A stretch of 64,000 nucleotides of DNA from the NCBI RefSeq assembly GCF_018332695.1, contig NZ_BOQN01000059.1, forward strand, positions 160,526-224,525, written 5' to 3'. Within the stretch, counting starts at the first letter, position 1; the number at the start of each line of letters is the position of its first letter. Both the position numbers and the translations under genes were made by a program. This document shows positions 35,102 to 43,118 of the stretch, one piece after another. Under the pieces are notes generated by a model that searched no databases, had not been told where the DNA came from, and was given only the letters and a program-made list of their open reading frames with translations. The stretch comes from Paractinoplanes toevensis. Its GTDB lineage: Bacteria > Actinomycetota > Actinomycetes > Mycobacteriales > Micromonosporaceae.

Positions 35102-36457
35102 GTGAATCCGCAGCGCATCGTCGTCGTAGGTGCAGGTCATGTCGGGCTTTACGCCGCCCTGCGCCTGTCCAGGAAGCTCAACCGGCGCCGGGCCGAGGTG
35201 GTCGTCATCGACCCGCAGCCGCACATGACGTACCAGCCGTTCCTCCCCGAGGCAGCGGCCGGCAACATCAGCCCGCGGCACTCGGTGGTCCCGCTCCGGC
35301 GTGAGCTTAAGAAGTGCCGCATCGTGTCCGGTGAGGTCACGAAGATCGAGCACGCGCGCAAGACGGTCACCATCCAGCCGATCGACGGCCCGTCCACCGA
35401 GATGGAGTACGACCACATCATCGTGGCGCCCGGCTCGGTCTCGCGGACCCTGCCGATCCCCGGTCTCCGGGAGCAGGGCATCGGGTTCAAGACCATCGGT
35501 GAGGCCATCTACCTGCGCAACCACATCATGGACCGGCTCGACGTCGCGGCGGTCACCCCCGACCCGGCGGTGCGCAAGGCATCGCTCACCTTCGTCTTCG
35601 TCGGTGGCGGCTTCGCCGGCATCGAGGCGCTCGCGGAGATGGAGGACGTCGTCCGCGACGCGCTGCAGTACTACCCCGACCTCGACCAGAAGGAGGTCCG
35701 GTTCGTCCTCGTCGAGGCGACCAATCGGATCCTGCCCGAGGTCGGCGCGAAGATGGGCGCGTACGCCGCCCGCGAGCTGTCCAAGCGCGGCATCGACCTG
35801 CGCCTGGACGTCCGGCTGGAGTCCTGCGTCGACGGCGAGATCGTGCTCAGTGACGGCGACCGCTTCCAGGCCGAGACCCTGGTCTGGACGGCCGGCGTGA
35901 AGCCCTCGCCGATGCTGGACCGCACCGACCTGCCGCGCGGCCCCCGTGGCCACGTCACCTGCCTGCCCACCCTGCAGGTCGTCGACGGCGACGAGGTGCT
36001 GGAGGGCGCCTGGTCGGCCGGCGACTGTGCCCAGGTCCCCGACCTGACCAACCCGGGTGCCTGGTGCTCGCCGAGCGCCCAGCACGCGGTCCGGCAGGCG
36101 AAGGTGCTGGCCGACAACATCCGTACGGTGGTCCTCGGCGGCCTGCCGAAGGAGTACCGGCACAAGTACGTCGGCAGCGTCGCCGGCCTCGGCCTGTACA
36201 AGGGCGTGGCGCACGTCTACGGCATCAAGGTCAAGGGCCTGCCCGCGTGGTTCATGCACCGCACGTACCACATGAGCCGTATCCCATCGTTCAACCGGAA
36301 AGTCCGAGTTGTCGCGGACTGGACGCTCGCCTTCTTCCTGCAGCGCGAGACGGTCGCCCTCGGCCAGCTGCACACGCCGCGCGAGGAGTTCACCCACGTG
36401 ACCCCGACGGTCAAGCTCCCCGACGAGCGCGAAAAGGTCGGCGCGGGAGCCCGCTAG
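35102..36457 (+). CDS. ndh: Type II NADH dehydrogenase (NDH-2)
   Basis: A 451-aa FAD flavoprotein that passes electrons from NADH to quinone without pumping protons. Two dinucleotide folds are visible: VVVGAGHVGLYAALRLS (FAD) near the N-terminus and FVFVGGGFAGIEALAEM (NADH, about 163-179). AGDCAQVPD marks the second FAD contact, followed by the AQHAVRQAKVLADNI quinone-site region and a C-terminal amphipathic part for membrane attachment. GTG start 35102. Upstream is a promoter-like TTGACA with dyad. It could also be an NDH-2-like paralogue; both are plausible in actinobacteria. Confidence 0.9.
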   Translation: MNPQRIVVVGAGHVGLYAALRLSRKLNRRRAEVVVIDPQPHMTYQPFLPEAAAGNISPRHSVVPLRRELKKCRIVSGEVTKIEHARKTVTIQPIDGPSTEMEYDHIIVAPGSVSRTLPIPGLREQGIGFKTIGEAIYLRNHIMDRLDVAAVTPDPAVRKASLTFVFVGGGFAGIEALAEMEDVVRDALQYYPDLDQKEVRFVLVEATNRILPEVGAKMGAYAARELSKRGIDLRLDVRLESCVDGEIVLSDGDRFQAETLVWTAGVKPSPMLDRTDLPRGPRGHVTCLPTLQVVDGDEVLEGAWSAGDCAQVPDLTNPGAWCSPSAQHAVRQAKVLADNIRTVVLGGLPKEYRHKYVGSVAGLGLYKGVAHVYGIKVKGLPAWFMHRTYHMSRIPSFNRKVRVVADWTLAFFLQRETVALGQLHTPREEFTHVTPTVKLPDEREKVGAGAR

Positions 36458-36486
36458 GCTGATTCCACTGCCCGGGCGGCACCCGA

Positions 36487-36492
36487 TACGGT
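36487..36492 (+). promoter_or_regulatory. -10 box TACGGT for the tRNA gene
   Basis: TACGGT lies 10 nt before the first base of the tRNA, a fitting distance for a short 5' leader. The -35 region is not obvious. Confidence 0.4.
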
Positions 36493-36502
36493 GTGACTGC
36501 CC

Positions 36503-36585
36503 GCCCGGGTGGTGGAATGGCAGACACGGCCGCCTTAAAAGCGGCTGCCTTACGAGGCGTGCGGGTTCGAGACCCGCCCCGGGCA
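36503..36585 (+). tRNA. tRNA-Leu (anticodon UAA), bldA type
   Basis: An 83-nt class II tRNA. Acceptor stem GCCCGGG/CCCGGGC, anticodon stem GCCGC/GCGGC with loop CTTAAAA (anticodon TAA), a long variable arm (tgccttacgaggcgt) and T stem GCGGG/CCCGC around TTCGAGA. The CCA end is not encoded (ACCG follows). It reads the UUA codon, which is rare in this high-GC genome, so it is the counterpart of streptomycete bldA, whose tRNA gates developmental and antibiotic genes that hold TTA codons. Confidence 0.95.
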
Positions 36586-36638
36586 CCGCGCTCACTGTTT
36601 AGACAGACTTCGTATTTTCAGGCTACGCACAGCTTCTG

Positions 36639-36660
36639 GCACCCTCATCGGGTGCTTATG
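36639..36660 (+). terminator. Hairpin after tRNA-Leu
   Basis: GCACCC-TCATC-GGGTGC forms a 6-bp stem with a 5-nt loop followed by TTAT, about 55 nt after the tRNA. It probably ends the tRNA transcript before the BI-1 family gene. Confidence 0.5.
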
Positions 36661-36708
36661 GCCTTTACCCTGGAAAGACCGCAGTTGACCTCAGGGAGGC
36701 TGGACACA

Positions 36709-37503
36709 GTGAAATCTTCGAACCCGGTTCTGAGCCGCCTCGGCCAGGCGGCCGAACGCGAGCGGACGGCCGGGTACGGATACGGCGAGCCGTACCCCAC
36801 CGGCCCGGGCTACGCAGCCGCTCCGCCGGTCGCGCAGCCGATGACGATCGACGACGTGGTCGTCAAGACCGTCATCCTCCTGGGCATCACCGGCATCTCG
36901 GCCATCGCCGCGTGGAACCTGATCCCCAACAGCGTGGTCGGTGTCGCCTGGTTCGGTGCCGCCATCGTCGGCCTGATCCTCGGCCTGATCATCTCGTTCT
37001 CCCGGGTGGCCAACCCGGCGCTCGTGGTGACCTACGCGGTGGTCGAGGGCGCCTTCGTCGGCCTCGTCAGCGAGGCCTTCGAGAACTTCTACAACGGCAT
37101 CGTCCTGCAGGCCGTGGTCGCCACGTTCGGCGTCTTCTTCCTGATGGCGCTGCTCTACAAGTCGCGGGTGATCCGGGCGACGCCGAAGTTCACCAAGGGC
37201 CTGATCGCCGTCATGGGCGGTCTGTTCATGATCATGATCCTCAACCTGGTGCTCTCGCTGTTCGGCGTGCACACCGGCATCCGTGAGGGCGGTGCCATCG
37301 GCATCATCTTCAGCATCGTCTGCATCGTGGTCGCGTCGCTGAGCTTCATCCTCGACTTCGACCAGATCGAGCAGGGTGTCCGGATGGGCCTGCCCCAGCG
37401 TTACTCCTGGACCTGCGCGTTCGGCATCCTGGTCGGCCTCATCTGGCTCTACCTGGAGATCCTGCGCCTGCTCAGCTACCTGCAGGGCAGCAGCAGAGAC
37501 TGA
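36709..37503 (+). CDS. Bax inhibitor-1/YccA family membrane protein
   Basis: A 264-aa integral membrane protein with a short polar, Gly/Tyr/Pro-rich N-terminus and seven hydrophobic helices (from about residue 50 to 258). The sequence from TIDDVVVKTVILLGITGISAIAAW to the C-terminal DFDQIEQGVRMGLP fits the actinobacterial Bax inhibitor-1/YccA proteins; the paired acidic residues DFDQIE correspond to the calcium/pH-sensing aspartates of this family. Function in bacteria is unsettled. The start is GTG 36709, with GGGAGG 9 nt upstream; longer in-frame starts would run through the tRNA gene. A strong terminator follows. Confidence 0.9.
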   Translation: MKSSNPVLSRLGQAAERERTAGYGYGEPYPTGPGYAAAPPVAQPMTIDDVVVKTVILLGITGISAIAAWNLIPNSVVGVAWFGAAIVGLILGLIISFSRVANPALVVTYAVVEGAFVGLVSEAFENFYNGIVLQAVVATFGVFFLMALLYKSRVIRATPKFTKGLIAVMGGLFMIMILNLVLSLFGVHTGIREGGAIGIIFSIVCIVVASLSFILDFDQIEQGVRMGLPQRYSWTCAFGILVGLIWLYLEILRLLSYLQGSSRD

Positions 37504-37514
37504 CGCTCCAGAAA

Positions 37515-37555
37515 ATCGGCGCCCGGATCGTCCTCCCACGGTCCGGGCGCCGATT
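37515..37555 (+). terminator. 13-bp hairpin terminator after BI-1 gene
   Basis: ATCGGCGCCCGGA (37515-37527) and TCCGGGCGCCGAT (37542-37554) pair perfectly around a 14-nt loop, 12 nt after the BI-1 stop. GC-rich stems without a long T tract are common actinobacterial terminators. Confidence 0.75.
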
Positions 37556-37566
37556 CGCGTCCGGGC

Positions 37567-37572
37567 TACGCT
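37567..37572 (+). promoter_or_regulatory. -10 box TACGCT for leaderless small gene
   Basis: TACGCT is followed by 6 nt and then the GTG start at 37579, with no Shine-Dalgarno sequence. It fits the leaderless TANNNT-N6-start pattern. Confidence 0.5.
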
Positions 37573-37578
37573 CGCGGC

Positions 37579-37869
37579 GTGACCGATTTCGCCGCCTCCG
37601 TCGATCGCCTGCACAACCAGGTGCGGCACTGGGAACAGCCGCGCTGGCGCGGCCAGAAGGCCGAGCAGGTGTACGCGTTGGTTCAGCTCCTCGCCGACCT
37701 GGACGCCGATGCGGAGGGTCAGCCGCGCCGCCCGGTCCCGCGTGAGCACGACATGATCCTCCCGGACCAGCTCCGCGTCGTCGCCGACGATCTGCTCGCC
37801 GCCGGCCCGGCCGAGTCGGTGCTGGCCGAAGCGGCCGCGGCGGTCGATGCGGTCCGCAGCGCCTTGTAG
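37579..37869 (+). CDS. Small helical protein, unknown
   Basis: A 96-aa cytoplasmic protein that is mainly helical (SVDRLHNQVRHWEQPRWRGQKAEQVYALVQLLADLDADAEG...LPDQLRVVADDLLAAGPAESVLAEAAAAVDAV). Not recognised as a named family, though similar short proteins are common in actinobacteria. It starts with a leaderless GTG. The gene is confidently coding by its strong third-position GC bias. It is convergent with the thiolase gene. Confidence 0.72.
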   Translation: MTDFAASVDRLHNQVRHWEQPRWRGQKAEQVYALVQLLADLDADAEGQPRRPVPREHDMILPDQLRVVADDLLAAGPAESVLAEAAAAVDAVRSAL

Positions 37870-37890
37870 TGGGCGGCGGGCGGAAATGAA

Positions 37891-37932
37891 AACCGCCGAG
37901 CCCGGCCGCTCGTGGCAGACCGGACCCGGCGG
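37891..37932. terminator. Possible shared terminator, convergent genes
   Basis: AACCGCCGAGCCCGG (37891-37905) pairs imperfectly with CCGGACCCGGCGG (37920-37932), 11 of 13 bases, in the 77-nt gap between the convergent small gene and thiolase gene. It could end both transcripts. Confidence 0.4.
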
Positions 37933-37946
37933 ACAACCGGGGGTTT

Positions 37947-39191
37947 CTAGCTCAGGCGCTCGATGATCAGCGCCATGCCCTGACCGCCACCGACGCACAT
38001 CGTCTCGAGGCCGATGCTCTTGTCATGCCAGTCGAGCGAGTTCAGCAGGGTGCCGGTGATGCGGGCGCCGGTCATGCCGAACGGGTGGCCGACCGCGATC
38101 GCGCCGCCGTTCACGTTCAGCTTGTCGATCGGGATGCCCAGGTCCTGGTACGACGGGATGACCTGAGCCGCGAACGCCTCGTTGATCTCGACCAGGTCGA
38201 CGTCGTCGATGGTCATGCCGGCCCGCTTGAGCGCCTGCTTCGACGCCTCCACCGGGCCGAGGCCCATGATCTCGGGGGAGAGCGCGGTCACGCCGGTCGA
38301 GACGATCCGGGCCAGCGGGGTGATGCCCAGCTCGCGGGCCTTCGTGTCGCTCATGATGACCACCGCGGCGGCGCCGTCGTTGAGCGGGCAGCAGTTGCCG
38401 GCGGTGACCCGGCCGTCGGGGCGGAACACCGGCTTGAGACCGGACACGCCCTCGATGTTGACGCCGGGGCGGGGACCGTCGTCCTTCGACACGACCGTGC
38501 CGTCCGGCAGCGTCACGGGAGTGATCTCCCGCTCCCAGAAGCCGTCGGCGATCGCCTTCTCCGCGAGGTTCTGGCTGCGTACGCCGAACTCGTCCATCTC
38601 CTCGCGGGAGATGCCCTTGATCTGGGCCAGGTTTTCGGCGGTCTGGCCCATCGCGATGTAGATGTCCGGCACCTGGCCGTCCTCACGCGGGTCGTGCCAG
38701 GTCTTGCCGCCCTCGGCGTAGCCGGCCGTGCGGGCCTTGGCATCGGCGAAGTACGGGTTCTCCCAGCCGCCGCCGACCAGCGCGGCCGCCGCCGACGGGA
38801 GGCCGTCGGAGCTGCCCCGGGCGAAGCGGGACACGGTCTCGACGCCGGCCGAGAGGAAGATGTCGCCCTCGCCCGCCTTGATCGCGTGGAACGCCATCCG
38901 GGTGGTCTGGAGCGACGACGAGCAGTAACGGGTGATGGTGGCGCCGGGCAGGCTGTCGAGGCCGAGCTTGGTGGCGACCACACGGGCCATGTTGAAGCCC
39001 TGCTCGCCACCGGGCAGCCCGCAGCCGAGGTAGAGATCCTCGATGAGGGCGCGGTCGAGCTGGGGCACCTTGTTCAGCGCGGCGTCGACGATCGTGGCGG
39101 TCAGGTCGTCGGGACGCAGGTCCTTCAGCGATCCCTTGTGAGCGCGGCCGATCGGGGAGCGAGCGGTGGCGACGATGACGGCTTCGGGCAT
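37947..39191 (-). CDS. Acetyl-CoA C-acyltransferase (thiolase)
   Basis: A 414-aa thiolase that cleaves 3-ketoacyl-CoA or condenses two acetyl-CoA. The nucleophile is Cys90 (ATITRYCSSSLQTTRMA), the catalytic His lies in GGAIAVGHPFGMTGARI (about 366) and the second Cys in TMCVGGGQGMALI (about 396). The length is slightly above the usual 390-400. It appears as a single gene with a leaderless ATG (TAACGT box 6 nt upstream). No other beta-oxidation gene is adjacent, so whether it is degradative or biosynthetic is open. Confidence 0.95.
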   Translation of the reverse strand: MPEAVIVATARSPIGRAHKGSLKDLRPDDLTATIVDAALNKVPQLDRALIEDLYLGCGLPGGEQGFNMARVVATKLGLDSLPGATITRYCSSSLQTTRMAFHAIKAGEGDIFLSAGVETVSRFARGSSDGLPSAAAALVGGGWENPYFADAKARTAGYAEGGKTWHDPREDGQVPDIYIAMGQTAENLAQIKGISREEMDEFGVRSQNLAEKAIADGFWEREITPVTLPDGTVVSKDDGPRPGVNIEGVSGLKPVFRPDGRVTAGNCCPLNDGAAAVVIMSDTKARELGITPLARIVSTGVTALSPEIMGLGPVEASKQALKRAGMTIDDVDLVEINEAFAAQVIPSYQDLGIPIDKLNVNGGAIAVGHPFGMTGARITGTLLNSLDWHDKSIGLETMCVGGGQGMALIIERLS

Positions 39192-39197
39192 GAACCC

Positions 39198-39203
39198 ACG
39201 TTA
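39198..39203 (-). promoter_or_regulatory. -10 box TAACGT for leaderless thiolase
   Basis: On the minus strand TAACGT is followed by 6 nt and then ATG of the thiolase. No ribosome site intervenes. Confidence 0.45.
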
Positions 39204-39258
39204 ACCGGTGAGTAACAACCTCTGCGAGTGCAACTTTGTCACACGCCGGCCATCTTTT

Positions 39259-40047
39259 TCAGATGTGGCTCAGTGCTGCTTTTGCTACGGCCGGATACAA
39301 AGCGTGCGCCCACACCCGGTAGCCGTCGGCGGACGGGTGGAAACCGTCGTAGCAGAACGTGCCCGCGTCGGCCCGGAAGACCGCGCCGGTCTCCTCGGCC
39401 AGGTCGACCACCGCGCCACCGGCTGCCACCACCGCCTTGGCCTGCGCTTTCGCCATCCGGCGGCCGAGCACGCCGGCCACCTGGCGCAGCGGCGGCGCGA
39501 TCGCCCGCAGCGCGCCGAGGTCGGGGCAGGTGCCCACGACCACCCGCACGCCCGCGTCGCGCAGCCGCCGCACGGCCTGACCGAGCAGTTCGGCCGACTC
39601 CTCGGGGCTGCGCAGGCTGGTCGCGTCGTGCGCGCCGATCAGCACCACGGCCACATCGGGTCGCTCACCGAGCAGGGCCCGCGCCACCTGGGTGGCCAGG
39701 TCGGCCGACCGGGAACCGGCCACGCCCACGCTGGAGAGCAGCACGTGCCGCTCGCCGGTGTCGGTGCCGCCCTCGGCCAGCAGCCGGGCCAGCTGGCCGC
39801 CCACGGTCTCGGACAGCCACTCCACGCCGACCCCGATCGCGGCCGAGTCGCCCAGCAGCACCAGCCGCACCGAGGGCGCGGACAGCTTGCCCATCGAGGT
39901 GCGCAGGGCCAGGCCCATGGTGGGTTTCGCGTAGCGCCGGGCCTTGGCGGCGAGCACCTCACCGGCCAGCAGAGCGACCCCGCTCACCGCCCCGGCGAGC
40001 AGACTGGTGGCCGCCGCCCTGCCGATTCGTGCGTTCAGCCCCGCCAT
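39259..40047 (-). CDS. SGNH/GDSL hydrolase, tandem copy 2
   Basis: A 262-aa esterase/lipase-like enzyme. The catalytic Ser is in LVLLGDSAAIG, with the Gly of VGVAGSRSADL, the oxyanion Asn replaced by Ala/His in VVLIGAHDAT, and Asp-x-x-His near the C-terminus in YDGFHPSADGYRVWA. An N-terminal hydrophobic stretch (AATSLLAGAVSGVALLAGEVLA) could be a signal anchor. It lies 27 nt after a second SGNH gene, so the two probably arose by duplication and are co-transcribed. GGGAGG ribosome site. Substrate unknown; surface lipid or sugar ester hydrolysis is plausible. Confidence 0.88.
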   Translation of the reverse strand: MAGLNARIGRAAATSLLAGAVSGVALLAGEVLAAKARRYAKPTMGLALRTSMGKLSAPSVRLVLLGDSAAIGVGVEWLSETVGGQLARLLAEGGTDTGERHVLLSSVGVAGSRSADLATQVARALLGERPDVAVVLIGAHDATSLRSPEESAELLGQAVRRLRDAGVRVVVGTCPDLGALRAIAPPLRQVAGVLGRRMAKAQAKAVVAAGGAVVDLAEETGAVFRADAGTFCYDGFHPSADGYRVWAHALYPAVAKAALSHI

Positions 40048-40074
40048 CTCTCGCCTCCCTGCGTTACTGCGACG

Positions 40075-41139
40075 TTATTGATCCGCTGGGGTCCAGCCTA
40101 CGGCGCCCGCCGCCGGACGGCCGCTCGGAACGGATGCCTTATGTCCGAACCAGGTGCGAGGTTCACCGAACCAGGGGTGCTTACGCAGCACCGCCCAGCG
40201 CCCGGCCGGGCCGCGTTCGCGCCCGCCGACCTGGATGGCGCTGACCTCGGTGCCGGCCGTGTGGACCGCCTCCTGCGCGGCCTCCTCCAGGCTCCGCACG
40301 CCCTCGCCCGCGGCCAGCGCCGGGCGGTCGTCCTCGCCGAGCATGGCCAGCAGGGTCGGCAGCATCACCGACGCGGCCCGCGCGTAGCCGTCGGCGGACG
40401 GGTGGAAGTGGTCCGAGCTGAACATCCGCGCCGGATCGGCCTCGAACACCGGGCCGAGCAGGTCGACCAGCGACACCGTACGGCCGCCCGCCTCGACCAC
40501 GGCGACCGTCTGTGCGGCGGCCAGGTCGCGGCTCCACTTTCGCGCGAGCCAGCGCAGCGGCGGCTTGATCGGCTGGATCGCGCCGATGTCGGGGCAGGTG
40601 CCGACGACGACCTTGCAGCCGGCCGCGCGCAGCCGGCGCACCGAGTCGCCCAGGTAGCGCACGGCCATGACCCGGGCCGACGCGTGGGTGACATCGTTGC
40701 CACCGATCAGGATCACCGCGACGTCCGGCGCGTACTCCAGCGCGGCGTCCACCTGGTAGGGCAGGCCCGACGACATGGCTCCGACGACGGCCACCCGGTA
40801 GAGCTTCACCGGCCGGTGCAGGCGGCGGGACACGCTGGTGGCCAGCAGGGCGCCGGGTGTCTCGCGGGGACGGTGCACGCCGTACCCCGCGGCTGAGGAA
40901 TCGCCGAGCACGACCATCGTGATGGGCTTGCCGCCGAATTTCGCGCCGTAGACGCCGTCCCCGCGCGGCGGGGGCGCCTCGGCCATCGGGATGATCCGGC
41001 GTGCGTCGGCCGCCTGCCGAAGCAGGAGCCCGGCCGAGAGGGCGGTCAGACCGGCCAGCGTGCCGGTCACTCCGCCGACGATCTGGCCTGCCAATTTGAT
41101 CCGGCGCCAGTCCTCCGCGGTGATTTCGATGCCGCTCAT
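40075..41139 (-). CDS. SGNH/GDSL hydrolase, tandem copy 1
   Basis: A 354-aa paralogue of the downstream hydrolase. Catalytic Ser in TMVVLGDSSAAGYGVH, block III Asn in VILIGGNDVTH (oxyanion hole kept, unlike copy 2) and C-terminal SSDHFHPSADGYARA with the catalytic Asp and His. A hydrophobic N-terminal helix (IVGGVTGTLAGLTALSAGLLL) may anchor it in the membrane. The C-terminal extension of about 90 residues (YLEEAAQEAVHTAG... AVGWTPADQ) is unlike copy 2. ATG 41139 has a strong GGGAGGGGG site 6 nt upstream. First gene of a two-gene operon. Confidence 0.88.
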   Translation of the reverse strand: MSGIEITAEDWRRIKLAGQIVGGVTGTLAGLTALSAGLLLRQAADARRIIPMAEAPPPRGDGVYGAKFGGKPITMVVLGDSSAAGYGVHRPRETPGALLATSVSRRLHRPVKLYRVAVVGAMSSGLPYQVDAALEYAPDVAVILIGGNDVTHASARVMAVRYLGDSVRRLRAAGCKVVVGTCPDIGAIQPIKPPLRWLARKWSRDLAAAQTVAVVEAGGRTVSLVDLLGPVFEADPARMFSSDHFHPSADGYARAASVMLPTLLAMLGEDDRPALAAGEGVRSLEEAAQEAVHTAGTEVSAIQVGGRERGPAGRWAVLRKHPWFGEPRTWFGHKASVPSGRPAAGAVGWTPADQ

Positions 41140-41245
41140 GGGTATCCCCCTCCCAGATCCGGCTTGGAATTCGAGGCTAACGCGTTCTGGCGAGAGGCAA
41201 TCATGGCGGGCCCACGTCATGCTGGAGTTACCGAGAGGGGAACCG

Positions 41246-41590
41246 ATGGCTAAGACGTTGAAGCGGACCGCGGCTTTCACCGCGCTGGCCCGGCAGCTGA
41301 TGCGGGGCGCACGCGGCGGACCGTCGCTGAGCAAACGCATCGCGGCCGTGCCCCGCATGCTCAAGGCGACCGCGACAGGCCAGTACGACGGGGGAATGCG
41401 GGTGGCCCTGATGGCTGCCGCGACGGCCTACGTGGTGTCGCCGATCGACCTCATTCCGGAGGCGTTTTTGCTGGTCGTGGGCCTTGCCGACGACGCCGTC
41501 ATGATCACCTGGCTGGCCGGCACGGTGCTCGCCGAGACCGAGCGCTTCCTGGAGTGGGAGAAGCAGCGGGACCGCGTCGTCGTAATCTAG
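41246..41590 (+). CDS. DUF1232 (YkvA-type) membrane protein
   Basis: A 114-aa protein with the DUF1232 signature AYVVSPIDLIPE followed by a hydrophobic FLLVVGLADDAVMITWLAGTVL. It is predicted to dip into or cross the membrane once or twice. The family has no settled function. GAGAGGGG lies just before ATG 41246. The gene sits 3 nt upstream of the cystathionine beta-synthase gene, so the two may share transcripts, although CBS also has its own -10-like box. Confidence 0.88.
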   Translation: MAKTLKRTAAFTALARQLMRGARGGPSLSKRIAAVPRMLKATATGQYDGGMRVALMAAATAYVVSPIDLIPEAFLLVVGLADDAVMITWLAGTVLAETERFLEWEKQRDRVVVI

Positions 41591-41593
41591 GGC

Positions 41594-42955
41594 GTGCGTT
41601 ACTACGACAACGTCGTCGAGATCATCGGTGACACACCCCTGGTCAAGCTGAACCATGTCACCGAGGGCATTTCCGCCACGGTGCTGGCGAAGGTCGAGTA
41701 CTTCAATCCTGGCGGATCGGTCAAGGACCGGATCGCCTTACGGATGGTGCAGGATGCCGAGAAGGCCGGCCTGCTTCGCCCGGGGGGCACCATAGTCGAG
41801 CCGACCAGCGGAAACACCGGTGTCGGCCTCGCCCTCGTCGCGCAGCAGCGCGGCTACAGATGCATCTTCGTCTGCCCTGACAAGGTCAGCGAGGACAAGC
41901 GCAACGTCCTCAAGGCGTACGGCGCCGACGTCGTCGTGTGCCCGACCGCGGTCGCTCCCGAGGACCCGCGGTCCTACTACAACGTCTCCGACAAGTTGGC
42001 GCGCGAGGTTCCCGGCGCCTGGAAGCCGGATCAGTACTCGAACATGGCCAACCCCCGGTCGCACTACGAGGAGACCGGCCCCGAGCTGTGGAAGCAGACG
42101 GCCGGCCGGATCACCCACTTCGTGGCCGGCGTCGGCACCGGCGGCACGATCAGCGGCGTCGGCCGTTACCTCAAGGAACAGGGCTTGGTCCGGGTGATCG
42201 GCGCCGACCCGGAGGGCTCGGTCTACTCCGGCGGCACCGGCCGGCCCTACCTGGTGGAGGGCGTCGGCGAGGACTTCTGGCCGGCCGCCTACGACCGGGA
42301 CATCACCGACGAGGTCATCGAGGTCTCCGACTCCGACTCGTTCGAGATGACCCGCCGGCTGGCCCGCGAGGAGGGCCTGCTGGTCGGTGGCTCGTGCGGG
42401 ATGGCCGTGGTGGCCGCGCTCGACGTGGCCCGCCGGGCCGGCCCGGACGACGTGGTCGTGGTTCTCCTGCCGGACGGCGGCCGGGGCTACCTTTCCAAGA
42501 TCTTCAACGACGACTGGATGGCCCGGTACGGCTTCCTGCGCACCGGCGACGGCGACGCGCCCACCGTCGCCGACGCGCTGGCCGGCAAGGACGGCCGCAC
42601 CCCGCCGCTGATCCACGTGCACCCGACCGAGACGGTGCGCGACGCGATCGACTACATGCGGGAGTACGGCGTGAGCCAGCTCCCGGTGCTCAAGGCCGAG
42701 CCGCCGGTGGTCACCGGCGAGGTGGCCGGGTCGATAGCGGAGAAGGCGCTGCTGGACGCGCTGTTCACCGGACAGGCCCACCTGCACGACACGATCGAAC
42801 GGCACATGGAGGAAGCGCTGCCGATGATCGGTGGCGGGCAGCCGGTGAGCGAGGCGGTCGCCCTCCTGGAGAAGGCGGACGCCGCCATGGTCCTGATCGA
42901 CGGCAAGCCGGCCGGCGTGCTGACGAGGCAGGACCTGCTCACGCATCTCAGCTAG
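41594..42955 (+). CDS. cbs: Cystathionine beta-synthase
   Basis: A 453-aa PLP enzyme joining serine and homocysteine into cystathionine. PLP Lys44 sits in NPGGSVKDRIALRM, with PTSGNTGVGLALVA binding the cofactor phosphate and VGTGGTISGVGRYL in the core. A C-terminal pair of CBS (Bateman) motifs (VRDAIDYMREYGVSQLPVL... AVALLEKADAAMVLIDGKPAGVLTRQDLL) may sense an adenosyl ligand. Codon 49 is TTA (41738-41740), the only in-frame TTA leucine codon I noticed in the window. It starts GTG 41594 behind a TAATCT box 5 nt upstream. Confidence 0.95.
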   Translation: MRYYDNVVEIIGDTPLVKLNHVTEGISATVLAKVEYFNPGGSVKDRIALRMVQDAEKAGLLRPGGTIVEPTSGNTGVGLALVAQQRGYRCIFVCPDKVSEDKRNVLKAYGADVVVCPTAVAPEDPRSYYNVSDKLAREVPGAWKPDQYSNMANPRSHYEETGPELWKQTAGRITHFVAGVGTGGTISGVGRYLKEQGLVRVIGADPEGSVYSGGTGRPYLVEGVGEDFWPAAYDRDITDEVIEVSDSDSFEMTRRLAREEGLLVGGSCGMAVVAALDVARRAGPDDVVVVLLPDGGRGYLSKIFNDDWMARYGFLRTGDGDAPTVADALAGKDGRTPPLIHVHPTETVRDAIDYMREYGVSQLPVLKAEPPVVTGEVAGSIAEKALLDALFTGQAHLHDTIERHMEEALPMIGGGQPVSEAVALLEKADAAMVLIDGKPAGVLTRQDLLTHLS

Positions 42956-42977
42956 CTGGCTCCGCTTCGCTCCGCGG

Positions 42978-43080
42978 GCGATCGCCCCTTTGAGGCTGAT
43001 GAGGAGGAAGCCGATTTTCCGGCACCGCAAACCCCGCGGCGACGAAAAATTGACTTCCTCCTCATCAGCGGGGCGATCGC
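42978..43080. repeat. 103-nt palindromic element between convergent genes
   Basis: An inner stem GCTGATGAGGAGGAAG / CTTCCTCCTCATCAGC (42995-43010 with 43054-43069, 16 bp perfect) is extended, after a 6-nt bulge, by GCGATCGCCCC / GGGGCGATCGC (42978-42988 with 43070-43080, 11 bp). The loop is 43 nt. It is preceded by CTCCGCTTCGCTCCGC (42960-42975), a sequence style common near actinobacterial gene ends. It lies between convergent cbs and the protease, so a two-way terminator is likely; a small mobile repeat (REP/MITE-like) is the alternative. Confidence 0.7.
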
Positions 43081-43118
43081 GGGCAGTTACGCGATACCGG
43101 GCGCCCGGAAAATAGCGA

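Noticed and set aside
36471..36509. Inverted repeat CCCGGGCGG / CCGCCCGGG overlapping the tRNA acceptor stem
   Set aside because: It is short and GC-rich and could arise by chance; nothing shows that it affects tRNA maturation.
42995..43069. CTGATGA followed later by CGAAA, suggestive of a hammerhead ribozyme
   Set aside because: The bases that should form stem II do not pair next to CGAAA, and the CTGATGA lies inside the perfect inverted repeat.
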